Below, one piece after another: positions 1 to 6,856 of a DNA stretch of 64,000 nucleotides. The stretch is from contig DAHUYM010000007.1 in assembly GCA_027315205.1 (NCBI GenBank), forward strand, positions 62,001 to 126,000. The letters are read 5' to 3'. The DNA is from Leptospirillum sp. (lineage in GTDB: Bacteria > Nitrospirota > Leptospirillia > Leptospirillales > Leptospirillaceae). The position numbers and the translations under genes are program-made. A model generated the notes under the pieces. It worked only from the letters and a program-made list of their open reading frames with translations. It searched no databases and had not been told where the DNA came from. Within the stretch, counting starts at the first letter, position 1, and every line of letters begins with the position of its first letter.

Positions 1-246
1 CCGCTTTCGAACATAAACGTGCAGAGTGTCCTGGGAATGATGGATCTTTCCTATAGACCGGACGGCGGTGCGACACCGTTCCTCGCGCACGGGATCGACC
101 GGGGCATTCCTGTTGAGGACGGACTCCCGATGCTCCTTGAGCAAGGAGCGATGTCTTTTGAAGTCTGGACATCCCGTCCGGCACCCCGAAAGGCGATGTC
201 GGCTGCCATCGAGAAACGGCTTGGACGCCCGGTCCTCTGGCGATGA
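1..246 (+). CDS. aroE: Shikimate dehydrogenase, C-terminal part (cut by window edge)
   Basis: The frame is open from the first base and ends at TGA 244-246, giving about 81 residues. The text matches the C-terminal end of AroE, which reduces 3-dehydroshikimate to shikimate with NADPH in aromatic amino acid synthesis. The stretch VLGMMDLSYRP corresponds to the family segment for a conserved Asp and Tyr followed by a Pro, and DGLPMLLEQGAMSFEVW is the family C-terminal helix with the conserved Gln and Phe. The N-terminal substrate-binding half lies outside the window. It converges on ftsY, whose stop lies 8 bp away. The assignment rests on recalled family motifs only. Confidence 0.82.
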   Translation, partial: PLSNINVQSVLGMMDLSYRPDGGATPFLAHGIDRGIPVEDGLPMLLEQGAMSFEVWTSRPAPRKAMSAAIEKRLGRPVLWR

Positions 247-253
247 TGGGTCT

Positions 254-1177
254 TCAGTCGAGTTTTGTTCCCGGACGGACCAAGGCCCTGGCATAGAGTA
301 CAGGGTCGAAAGGGAGCAGGTCGTCGTTTCCCTCCCCGACGCCAACAAAACGTACAGGAAGTCGATATTTTCGAGCGAGGCTGACGGCGATTCCCCCCCG
401 TGATGTTCCGTCGAGTTTTGTGAGAATCATGCCCGTCAATGGGAGTGCTTTCTGGAAGTGTTCGAGTTGGCTCATGGCGTTCTGCCCAAGCGTCGAATCG
501 AGGACGATCAGTGTTTCAAAAGGTATATCCGGTAGTTCCCTTTTGACGAGGCCGTGGATTTTATGAAGTTCGGCCATGAGATTGTGTTTTGTTTGCAAGC
601 GACCTGCCGTGTCGATCAGGGCTACGTCAATCTTCCGAGCCAGTGCGGCCTTGACCGTATCGAAAGCCACAGCTCCCGGGTCCGCCCCTTCCTTTTGCCG
701 AATGACCGGAACGTCGAGCCGTTCTCCCCATAGGATGAGTTGCTGAACAGCGGCTGCACGAAATGTGTCGGCGGCTCCGAGAACGACCGATTTCCCCCGC
801 GCTTTGAAGTAATGGGCCATTTTCCCTACAGTTGTCGTTTTTCCGACTCCGTTCACACCGACAAAAAGTACCGTGACCGGAGAGATATGGGGCTTCTCTT
901 CCCAAAGCGGAGGATCGAGAGGGAAAAAACTGGCAATTCGTTCTTCGATAAAGACAAGAGGGTCTTTTTTGGGGTCGTTCTGTTGTTCTTCCCAGGTTTT
1001 GAGTTCCCTGACGAGAAGCGATGCCTGGGCCGGCCCCACATCGGTGGCAATCAACAGTTCCTCGATCTCTTCGTAAAATGCGGGTGATCTGGGTTTCTTT
1101 AATAAATTTGAGAGACCATCACCCAGTTGGGATCTCGTTTTTCGAAGCCCCTCGCCAATCCGTTGAAAAAGATTCAT
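254..1177 (-). CDS. ftsY: Signal recognition particle receptor FtsY
   Basis: A 307-residue GTPase that receives the SRP-ribosome complex at the inner membrane. It carries the SRP-GTPase motifs in order: G1 GVNGVGKTTT near residue 107, DTFRAAAVQQL near 137, DTAGRL near 189 and TKLDGTSRGG near 253. A short helical N domain precedes them. There is no long acidic A domain as in E. coli, so this is the compact form seen in many phyla. It is the last gene of a minus-strand operon; its ATG overlaps the ybeY stop by 4 bp (ATGA), which implies translational coupling. Its partner ffh lies near 53 kb in this window. Confidence 0.97.
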   Translation of the reverse strand: MNLFQRIGEGLRKTRSQLGDGLSNLLKKPRSPAFYEEIEELLIATDVGPAQASLLVRELKTWEEQQNDPKKDPLVFIEERIASFFPLDPPLWEEKPHISPVTVLFVGVNGVGKTTTVGKMAHYFKARGKSVVLGAADTFRAAAVQQLILWGERLDVPVIRQKEGADPGAVAFDTVKAALARKIDVALIDTAGRLQTKHNLMAELHKIHGLVKRELPDIPFETLIVLDSTLGQNAMSQLEHFQKALPLTGMILTKLDGTSRGGIAVSLARKYRLPVRFVGVGEGNDDLLPFDPVLYARALVRPGTKLD

Positions 1178-1740
1178 GATTCTCGCGTCTCCTTGGGATC
1201 TGGAATTTTTCCACGGACCGTATTCTCGGGAAGCCGCCCGACGCTCTGATCCAAGCTGAACATGTCGAGTGTCATTTCAAGTTCACTGAGCAATCTTCTG
1301 GCGATATGGCGTTCCATGTTCCTCATCCGATCCGCCTCTATTTTCCCTTTCTCGTGATCATACCCGAAGACATGGCAGAGTCCATGAATGATGAGGTTCA
1401 AGACTTCGCTCACAAGAGGGATTTTCAGTGCCTCTGCCTGCCTGGAAGCCGTTTCCACCGATATGAGGATCTCGCCTACCGGAACGTCTTCCAGGTCGGG
1501 CACAGGCTCAGGTGCGTACCTGAAAGAAAGGACATCTGTCGTTTTATCCTTGTTTCGGAACTTCTTGTTGACTTCCCGGATTGTTCGGTCATTCATGAAA
1601 ACAATGGAGATGAACTCCCGAGATCCTCCCAATTCCTTCAACGCCAGTTCCGCCGCTTTCGACAACTCTTTCAGTGGGAGAGGAAATTTGCGCTGGCGTG
1701 AGGCGAGTTCAATGGGCATTGGCGGATTTTTGAACGGCAT
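1174..1740 (-). CDS. ybeY: Endoribonuclease YbeY (16S rRNA maturation)
   Basis: A 188-residue member of the UPF0054/YbeY family, a zinc-dependent RNase used in 16S rRNA 3'-end maturation and ribosome quality control. The metal-binding motif HGLCHVFGYDH spans about residues 119-129, with the three histidines conserved. The preceding segment DVLSFRY is also typical. The start at ATG 1740 lies inside the 3' end of the upstream pgpH-like gene (32-bp overlap); an ATG seven codons in (MPIELASR) is also possible. The C-terminus extends some 30 residues past the motif and overlaps ftsY by 4 bp. The phoH-pgpH-ybeY order is a common bacterial cluster. Confidence 0.95.
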   Translation of the reverse strand: MPFKNPPMPIELASRQRKFPLPLKELSKAAELALKELGGSREFISIVFMNDRTIREVNKKFRNKDKTTDVLSFRYAPEPVPDLEDVPVGEILISVETASRQAEALKIPLVSEVLNLIIHGLCHVFGYDHEKGKIEADRMRNMERHIARRLLSELEMTLDMFSLDQSVGRLPENTVRGKIPDPKETRES

Positions 1741-2938
1741 GCGTCTTTGGAAATTCCGAATTTTTGGCCTGTGATTTCAGATAGGGAATTCTATGGTAAT
1801 GCGTGGATACGAGGGTTTGGACAAACGTTTTACGGAGCCTTGCCAGTTCGGTGAGATAGGAAAGGGCCATGCTGTGTTGGCAGGCTCCCGGAGCGTGCTG
1901 GAAAAATGCCCTTAGCAGCGGATGATCCACGTCAAGGAATTCAGTCAGGGCTACGTCGGACAGGGCACCGAGCCCCCGTTCGATCAGGCGCTGGCACCGT
2001 GAGACAATCATCGAGACCATCAGTCCGCCACAGATCGAGAAGGCGAGAGGGGTCAAAGGTTCGAACGGTAAAAGGGATCCCTTCCAGTAGTGAAATAAAA
2101 AAGAAAGGAAGAATGAAAAGAACCCGATCAATACGCCGGTTTCCATAAGCCCCAGAAGGCTTCTGCCGTATGGTGTAGAACCCGCAAGCACGGAAATAAG
2201 AAACGAATAGAAACCCGGCCATGGCGGATAAGCGAGTGTGATGGAAAGAATCACGCCGAAGGAAAGGGCTGTGACTGCCGCCAGGCGTTGTCCTGGAAAA
2301 ATCGAAACCAGGACAGACCCAATGACTGTAGAGAGCGAGAACACCAGAAGTTCCGATTCGCATGTGGACGGAAGATTTTCCATCCATGCCAATAGACCGT
2401 TTTGAAGATCCCTATCGATGATCAGTAACACCACGACGAGAAAAGAAAATATCGCAAAAGTCCGGGGTCGGTTGATCGTTTCGTATTTCGGTGGGGGAAG
2501 GACAATAGACTCGAAGACAAGCAAAAGACCGATGATCAGAAGGCTCCCGAGAATCAGAGAACGTCCTGAAGACGCAAAGATCTCCTTTGGGGTTTGATGG
2601 ATTTTGATCACCTTGAGAGCCTCGTCCCCTATTTTCGTGACGACGGTTCCCTTTTGGAGAATCGGTGTTCCTTCCGGGATGATTGTGACGGCATGAAACG
2701 GGGGATCGTTGCCTGGAGTGGGGATGGGGATCTCGAACGGAGCTCGATAATCGTCGGGGGAGATGTCCCCTGGATGGAGATCCAGCATGCGCGTCCCCGG
2801 TCCGTGCATCAGGAACGTCGATGCGACCAGGAGCATCCCAAGAAGAAGGATCCTGTTCCGATTGGTATCTTTGTGGAATTGGGACCGGAAGCTAAGATTT
2901 TCCGGAATCCCAGCGTTGCCCCAGATCGGGATTTTCAT
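1709..2938 (-). CDS. PgpH/YqfF-like membrane protein with truncated HD domain
   Basis: The protein looks like a short relative of the 7TM-HD family (YqfF/PgpH), whose intact members degrade cyclic di-AMP. After one N-terminal membrane helix comes the family signature GDISPDDYRAPFEI, then a short periplasmic part, then six or seven hydrophobic helices. The cytoplasmic HD region begins normally (HPLLRAFFQHAPGACQHS) but then diverges. Where the family has Tyr-His-Asp it reads HYHRIPYL, and the protein stops about 25 residues later, so the HD dyad and the rest of the domain are missing. The large extracellular 7TMR-HDED domain of PgpH is also absent. The start is uncertain: ATG 2938 is used here, ATG 2998 and 2836 are alternatives, and none has a clear ribosome site. 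It overlaps both phoH and ybeY. Confidence 0.7.
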   Translation of the reverse strand: MKIPIWGNAGIPENLSFRSQFHKDTNRNRILLLGMLLVASTFLMHGPGTRMLDLHPGDISPDDYRAPFEIPIPTPGNDPPFHAVTIIPEGTPILQKGTVVTKIGDEALKVIKIHQTPKEIFASSGRSLILGSLLIIGLLLVFESIVLPPPKYETINRPRTFAIFSFLVVVLLIIDRDLQNGLLAWMENLPSTCESELLVFSLSTVIGSVLVSIFPGQRLAAVTALSFGVILSITLAYPPWPGFYSFLISVLAGSTPYGRSLLGLMETGVLIGFFSFFLSFLFHYWKGSLLPFEPLTPLAFSICGGLMVSMIVSRCQRLIERGLGALSDVALTEFLDVDHPLLRAFFQHAPGACQHSMALSYLTELARLRKTFVQTLVSTHYHRIPYLKSQAKNSEFPKTHAVQKSANAH

Positions 2939-3887
2939 AGCGTTCGTAGGCCTTGATGATTTCCTGAACCAATCGATGGCGCACGACATCAACATCATTG
3001 AAATAAAGGAAACGGATTCCCTCGATGTTTCTCAGGATGTTCTGGACCTCGATCAAGCCACTCGAACGTCCCTGGGGAAGGTCGATCTGGGTCACATCCC
3101 CGGTGATGACCGCTTTGGAATTGAATCCGATCCGAGTGAGGAACATCTTCATTTGCTCGACGGTCGCATTTTGGGCTTCGTCGAGGATCACGAACGAATC
3201 GTTCAATGTCCTTCCCCGCATGAACGCCAAGGGAGCAATCTCGATTTCTCTCTTGTCGATCATGCGATTCACCTTGTCGACTTCGATCATATCAAAGAGA
3301 GCATCGTAAAGCGGCCTAAGGTAAGGATTGATTTTTTCAGTAATGTCTCCGGGAAGAAAACCCAGTTTTTCCCCGGCTTCCACGGCCGGCCGGACCAGGA
3401 TAATTCTTCGGAAGGAATGCTTCAGGAGATGAAAGACCGCCATGGCCATCGCGAGATATGTTTTGCCCGTACCGGCCGGACCGATGCCGAAAACGATATC
3501 GTTCGCCTTGATCGCCTGAATGTAATGAAGTTGGTTTGCCGATTTGGGAAAAATGACCCGTTTGCGGCTGTTGATCGGCACGAATTCCGAAAGGAGATCC
3601 TGCAGTGTGATATGCGGCGTTGTCCGAGTAAGAGTGATGGCCTGTCGGATCTCCTCTTCGCGAATGGAGTATCCCGCCGCCATTAATGACGCCAGCTCGC
3701 TGATGACCTTTTCGCTCTGCAGAACGTTGTCAGATGGGCCCGTTGCGATCAGTTGATAGCCGGAAGGGGTGAGTCGGATCCCGAACGCCTGCTCGAAAAG
3801 ACGCAGGTGATGGTTGAGTTCGCCAAAAAAAGAAACGGAATCAATGCCTTCGGGAAGGTCGAAGGTCTTTCGAATGGGGTCTGTCAG
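2892..3887 (-). CDS. phoH: PhoH family ATPase
   Basis: A PhoH-like P-loop ATPase (Walker A GPAGTGKTYLA, Walker B region FVILDEAQNAT), usually found beside ybeY and linked to RNA metabolism. The first ATG is at 3683, giving 263 residues. The in-frame sequence upstream is clearly the conserved PhoH N-terminal region (SFFGELNHHLRLFEQAFG, then an LIATG segment), so translation must begin earlier. No ATG, GTG or TTG exists in that extension. The best candidates are CTG 3887, whose bases overlap the usp stop, or ATT 3845 or 3875. CTG 3887 gives 331 residues, close to the family's usual length. The start is an inference; the family call is firm. Confidence 0.9.
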   Translation of the reverse strand: MTDPIRKTFDLPEGIDSVSFFGELNHHLRLFEQAFGIRLTPSGYQLIATGPSDNVLQSEKVISELASLMAAGYSIREEEIRQAITLTRTTPHITLQDLLSEFVPINSRKRVIFPKSANQLHYIQAIKANDIVFGIGPAGTGKTYLAMAMAVFHLLKHSFRRIILVRPAVEAGEKLGFLPGDITEKINPYLRPLYDALFDMIEVDKVNRMIDKREIEIAPLAFMRGRTLNDSFVILDEAQNATVEQMKMFLTRIGFNSKAVITGDVTQIDLPQGRSSGLIEVQNILRNIEGIRFLYFNDVDVVRHRLVQEIIKAYERYENPDLGQRWDSGKS

Positions 3888-4420
3888 GGCAAGGACTCTT
3901 TCTTTTCTGAAACCGCCAGTATGTCGTAGAAATTCTCCGGGGGTTTCGTTTCCTGAAGCTGGCGCCGAAATACCGAGTTGACCTTTTCGGGTTTGATGAG
4001 CAGGACGGGTATTGGAGAGTGGTGAATGACAGAGGTGGACGTCGACCCTACAAGAATTCTTCCGAAGAGACCTTTCCCGTGGGAAAGAAGAAGAATGAGG
4101 TCCGCGTTCTTGGACTGGGAGATTTCGAGGATGACTTGGTCCGGCCTTCCCCTGTACAAACCCAGCGATATTCGTTTTCCGAAATCCCTGAAGTGGTCGG
4201 CTTGTTTTTCAAGTTCTTTGCCCGCGGCAAGATCGACCTCCCGATAATAGACCGGAGGTATAGGAAAACCCATGGGAACCTCTTCGAACGAGTTCAGGAC
4301 GTGAAAAATGTGAAGTTTGGCATCGTTGTCGGTCAGTAGGGACCGGATCGACCTGACCGAAACCGGGTCAAGCGAGGTGAAGTCGACCGGAAAAAGTATG
4401 GAATGATAGGGCATAGACAT
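3884..4420 (-). CDS. Universal stress protein (UspA family)
   Basis: A single-domain Usp of 178 residues. The N-terminal strand ILFPVDFTS and the C-terminal nucleotide-binding motif are both visible: SHGKGLFGRILVGSTSTSV near residues 118-136 fits the G-2x-G-9x-G(S/T) pattern of ATP-binding Usp proteins, followed by PIPVLLIKP. A tail of about 35 residues past the domain has no known motif. It is the first gene of the phoH-pgpH-ybeY-ftsY run, and its stop overlaps the likely phoH start, so the two are probably co-translated. Usp proteins respond to stress or starvation; the specific role cannot be read from sequence. Confidence 0.9.
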   Translation of the reverse strand: MSMPYHSILFPVDFTSLDPVSVRSIRSLLTDNDAKLHIFHVLNSFEEVPMGFPIPPVYYREVDLAAGKELEKQADHFRDFGKRISLGLYRGRPDQVILEISQSKNADLILLLSHGKGLFGRILVGSTSTSVIHHSPIPVLLIKPEKVNSVFRRQLQETKPPENFYDILAVSEKKESLP

Positions 4421-4509
4421 GGCGAATTATTACCATATTCCAGACGCGAACACAATGGAAAGGGATTCATCCGGGTGGCCGTTGGAAAATATTCGGGGAC
4501 GGAGGCAAA

Positions 4510-5322
4510 TCAAAGAATGGCGATAAGAAACTTGGTGAGGGACGGGCCCCAGATGAGGGTTACGATTCCACCGAAACTTAAAAAAGGACCGAATGGGATC
4601 ACGATGTTATTGAGAGGACCGGTTTCGATTGAACGTTTTTTTGCAATCCAGTAAAGAACCGCGCTTCCAGTGGCCGATGCCGTGGACAGGAGAAGCGTTT
4701 CGAGGACACCGAAAGGTCCGACAAATGTTCCGATCGCTCCAAGCCAGAATGCATCCCCCATTCCCAAACCGCGTGGATGCAGCAGAGAAATGATGGCAAA
4801 GGGGAGAAAACCTGCCAGATAGCCAGCCGCTGGAAAGGCCAGGGCCGAAACATCCATGGAAAATCGGGAGAAAGCCCATTCGGAGAGAAGCCCCGTTATT
4901 GCCGCCAGAAGAGTTAATGCGTGGGGAAGCCGGCGATGTTCAAAGTCAATGATCGAAAGGGGGAGGGCGAAAGAGAAGAAAAGACCATACAAGGCCATCT
5001 CTTGCCAGGTTTTTCCTAGAAAGGGAATTGTCGCGAAGAACAGGCCGGTGAGAACCTCCGGAATCAGTATTTTAAGTGAAAGCGGGGAACGGCAAAAAAC
5101 ACACTTTCCACCCCCAATGATCCATGTCTTGAAGGGGACAAGTTCTTGCCATGGGAGCGTTCTTCGGCAAGAGTCGCAATGCGAACGGGGCACAAAGATC
5201 GATTCGCGTTTGGGGATCCTGTGAGCCACGACGCCAAGGAAGCTTCCCCAGAGCACACCTGCGAAAAAAAAAAGTAGCAAAAACCCGACAACGATCCATG
5301 GGGAGGAGCCATGGCCGATCAG
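4510..5322 (-). CDS. pilD: Type IV prepilin peptidase / N-methylase (A24 family)
   Basis: An integral membrane aspartic protease that cleaves and methylates type IV pilin-like leaders. The N-terminal GSFLGVVAHRIP signature, the zinc-type cysteine pairs CDSC and CVFC in the cytoplasmic loop, and both catalytic aspartates (SIIDFEHRRLP and the GMGDAFWLG motif) are present, with about eight hydrophobic segments. The first conventional start is TTG 5280, which cuts into the first membrane helix. An in-frame CTG at 5322, four bases after GGGGAG, gives the usual full first helix (PWIVVGFLLLFFFAGVLWGS), so I extend to there. No pilin genes are adjacent. A 10-base homopolymer (plus-strand A 5264-5273) sits in the first-helix coding region. 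Confidence 0.9.
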   Translation of the reverse strand: MIGHGSSPWIVVGFLLLFFFAGVLWGSFLGVVAHRIPKRESIFVPRSHCDSCRRTLPWQELVPFKTWIIGGGKCVFCRSPLSLKILIPEVLTGLFFATIPFLGKTWQEMALYGLFFSFALPLSIIDFEHRRLPHALTLLAAITGLLSEWAFSRFSMDVSALAFPAAGYLAGFLPFAIISLLHPRGLGMGDAFWLGAIGTFVGPFGVLETLLLSTASATGSAVLYWIAKKRSIETGPLNNIVIPFGPFLSFGGIVTLIWGPSLTKFLIAIL

Positions 5323-5359
5323 TAGGCTCCCCGTACCCTGGAAAGAAAAAACTGTTGGG

Positions 5360-5689
5360 TTAGGGATTTGCAGAAACCTCTTCTTTTTCTTTGGGCGTTT
5401 CCTTCGACGCTTTGGGAGGTTCAGATGTGAATGGAGTGCCTGGTTCCCTGAAATGGATCTGAAATCCCATCCGGATCAGGATATTGATGCGCTCTTTCGT
5501 CATCCGATCCCGTTTTTCCTTCGTTGTTTTTTGCTTGTCGATCAAGGTAAATGAATTCTTTATTGTGTAAAGGGCATCTTTAATGATTTCTTTGTTATCT
5601 TCAGTCGTAAAAGTCTCGGCCTGACGGGTCAAATCATCGAAATCGATCTCCGTCCAGCGATCGATATCACTCCACTTCAGAAGCGACAT
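5360..5689 (-). CDS. Hypothetical small charged protein
   Basis: A 109-residue protein with no family I recognise. It has a good ribosome site (AAGGAG eight bases before ATG 5689), which supports real expression. The body is strongly charged and predicted helical (DDLTRQAETFTTEDNKE), and the tail from about residue 85 is a low-complexity run rich in Pro, Lys and Glu. There is no signal peptide or membrane segment, so it is probably cytosolic. It lies 37 bp upstream of the prepilin peptidase and may share its transcript; no functional link is visible. Confidence 0.65.
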   Translation of the reverse strand: MSLLKWSDIDRWTEIDFDDLTRQAETFTTEDNKEIIKDALYTIKNSFTLIDKQKTTKEKRDRMTKERINILIRMGFQIHFREPGTPFTSEPPKASKETPKEKEEVSANP

Positions 5690-6059
5690 GAAAGGAACTC
5701 CTTGTAAAATTTTGAAAATGAGGATGGTTTGAATGTGGGGAAAAACTTCAAAGCCATTTGATTTTAGATTTTGGAAATTTTAGATCAAGTTTCTCCACTG
5801 TTTCAACGAGAATCGGGAAACGAAAAATTCCTGAACTGTTTCTTGTCCGCTGGTTAATGATATACGAATGCGAGCAGGGGGTGGAGCAAAGATTCAGAAT
5901 GTCTTCGCATGCGGACTGGTAGTCGTTCCAGTCTCTCCCTGATCCGTTTCAGTCGTTCATCCTGGGAGATCGATAGAAAGATTTCAGGACCAGGGTCCCG
6001 TTTTCGGAGAGCATGCGTTCAAACTGGTTGAACAGATCAAAATGCCTTTTCCACAGATC

Positions 6060-6301
6060 GTGCAATGGCTGAAGGGGATCAGCTCTCGAGGACTCCGGAA
6101 ATCCGTATCCGCATCTCCGAAAGACGTTCTGGGGCCGATACTTCTGGGCCAGAGGATATCTGGCCGTGAGTTCGGGAACGATCATCGATGACATGATCGA
6201 AGAATACATCGATGATCAGGAAGGGGAACAGATTGCCGATGGTAGTCGATTTCCAATCGACAGCCCCTGAATCCTTCGACTTATAGTCGAGGGTTGTTGA
6301 A
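6060..6301 (+). mobile_element. IS200/IS605-family remnant: truncated tnpA and right-end hairpin
   Basis: The plus strand encodes the C-terminal third of an IS200/IS605 Y1 transposase, in two frames: IVQWLKGISSRGLRK, then after a frameshift YPHLRKTFWGRYFWARGYL and VSSGTIIDDMIEEYIDDQ, ending at TGA 6268. The family motifs are LKG-x-S-S-R, FWG-R-F-WARGY and the late helix with tyrosine and EYIDDQ. Immediately downstream is a subterminal hairpin typical of these elements (6273-6293). The N-terminal half with the HUH histidines is absent and no tnpB is visible, so it cannot move. It sits inside the PPK2 pseudogene on the opposite strand; the left junction near 6045-6060 is approximate. Confidence 0.78.
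6273..6293 (+). repeat. Right-end hairpin of the IS200/IS605 remnant
   Basis: A 9-bp stem (6273-6281 with 6285-6293, one G-T pair) and a 3-base loop lie directly after the transposase remnant stop. The PPK2 sequence resumes at about 6301. This is where IS200/IS605 elements carry the hairpin recognised by TnpA; the element's end is inferred to be at TTGTTGA, about 6294-6300. Confidence 0.65.
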
Positions 6302-6856
6302 TGGACCAGTCATACTACGTCATGGAACGGTTCTTCCTCTGTGGGAACTTTTAAAGAGGAATCGGTGCAGCCTTGATGATTGATTACGGAAAAGACATGC
6401 TTGGTCACGCCACCTTTAGCCTTCCGCGTCGATCCCTATGGAATCAGATGAGAACGGCGAATGTTTGACTGGCATAAAGAAGACTCTGGAGTTTTTTCGA
6501 GGTTGCGGATATTCAAATTCAGGGTCGAGGAAACCTTCTCGTGATCGGTTTTTTCGGTGAGCGTTTCCGTATTGCCAGTGGGCCAATGGGACCGCTTCAC
6601 TGTTTCCCCGGTTCCACAAGATACCCTTTTGTGAGCCCGGGGTCGACGAGGTAGCTCGACCGGTCTTTAGACACGCAACCATCCTTCTTTCATCAAGACA
6701 TATCATTTATTTGAGTCCCAGGATCATGGTAGTTTCATGCACCCGAAAATTCAATCTGAGTGCCCGCGTAATCCGGGCTCGCATCGTCCAGAAAACAATT
6801 CTCGGCCTACTGACGAAAATGGCTTCTTTGCTTGATAACTGTTCGGGAGGTCCATC

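Larger units (their letters stand above)
5748..6632 (-). pseudogene. PPK2-family polyphosphate kinase pseudogene, frameshifted and split by an IS remnant
   Basis: Read on the minus strand with frame changes, the region spells a PPK2 protein end to end. In order: GYLVEPGK and HWPTGNTETLT (N-terminus, about 6630-6560), LQSLLYASQTFAVLI with a stop (about 6500-6440), a Walker-A-like GIDAEG shifted into KGGVTKHVFS (about 6430-6395), INHQGC and KVPTEEEPFHD (about 6385-6320). After an inserted block comes LFNQFERMLSENGTLVLK (about 6040-5980), then LSISQDERLKR in another frame, and finally DWNDYQSACEDILN to ILVETVEKLDLKFP, ending at TGA 5748. About 40-50 family residues are missing at the insertion. 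Intact PPK2 enzymes phosphorylate nucleotides with polyphosphate. At least four frame disruptions make this copy dead. Confidence 0.82.

Noticed and set aside
5949-6209. An 86-codon minus-strand open frame taken as one small protein
   Set aside because: Its last third is PPK2 sequence and its first two thirds are merely antisense to the TnpA remnant; it is a chimera of debris, not a gene.
6416-6706. A 96-codon minus-strand open frame and the idea that it is an IS1634-like transposase piece
   Set aside because: A GN-rich stretch looked transposase-like at first, but neighbouring frames read clearly as the N-terminus of PPK2, so this frame is a by-product of the pseudogene.
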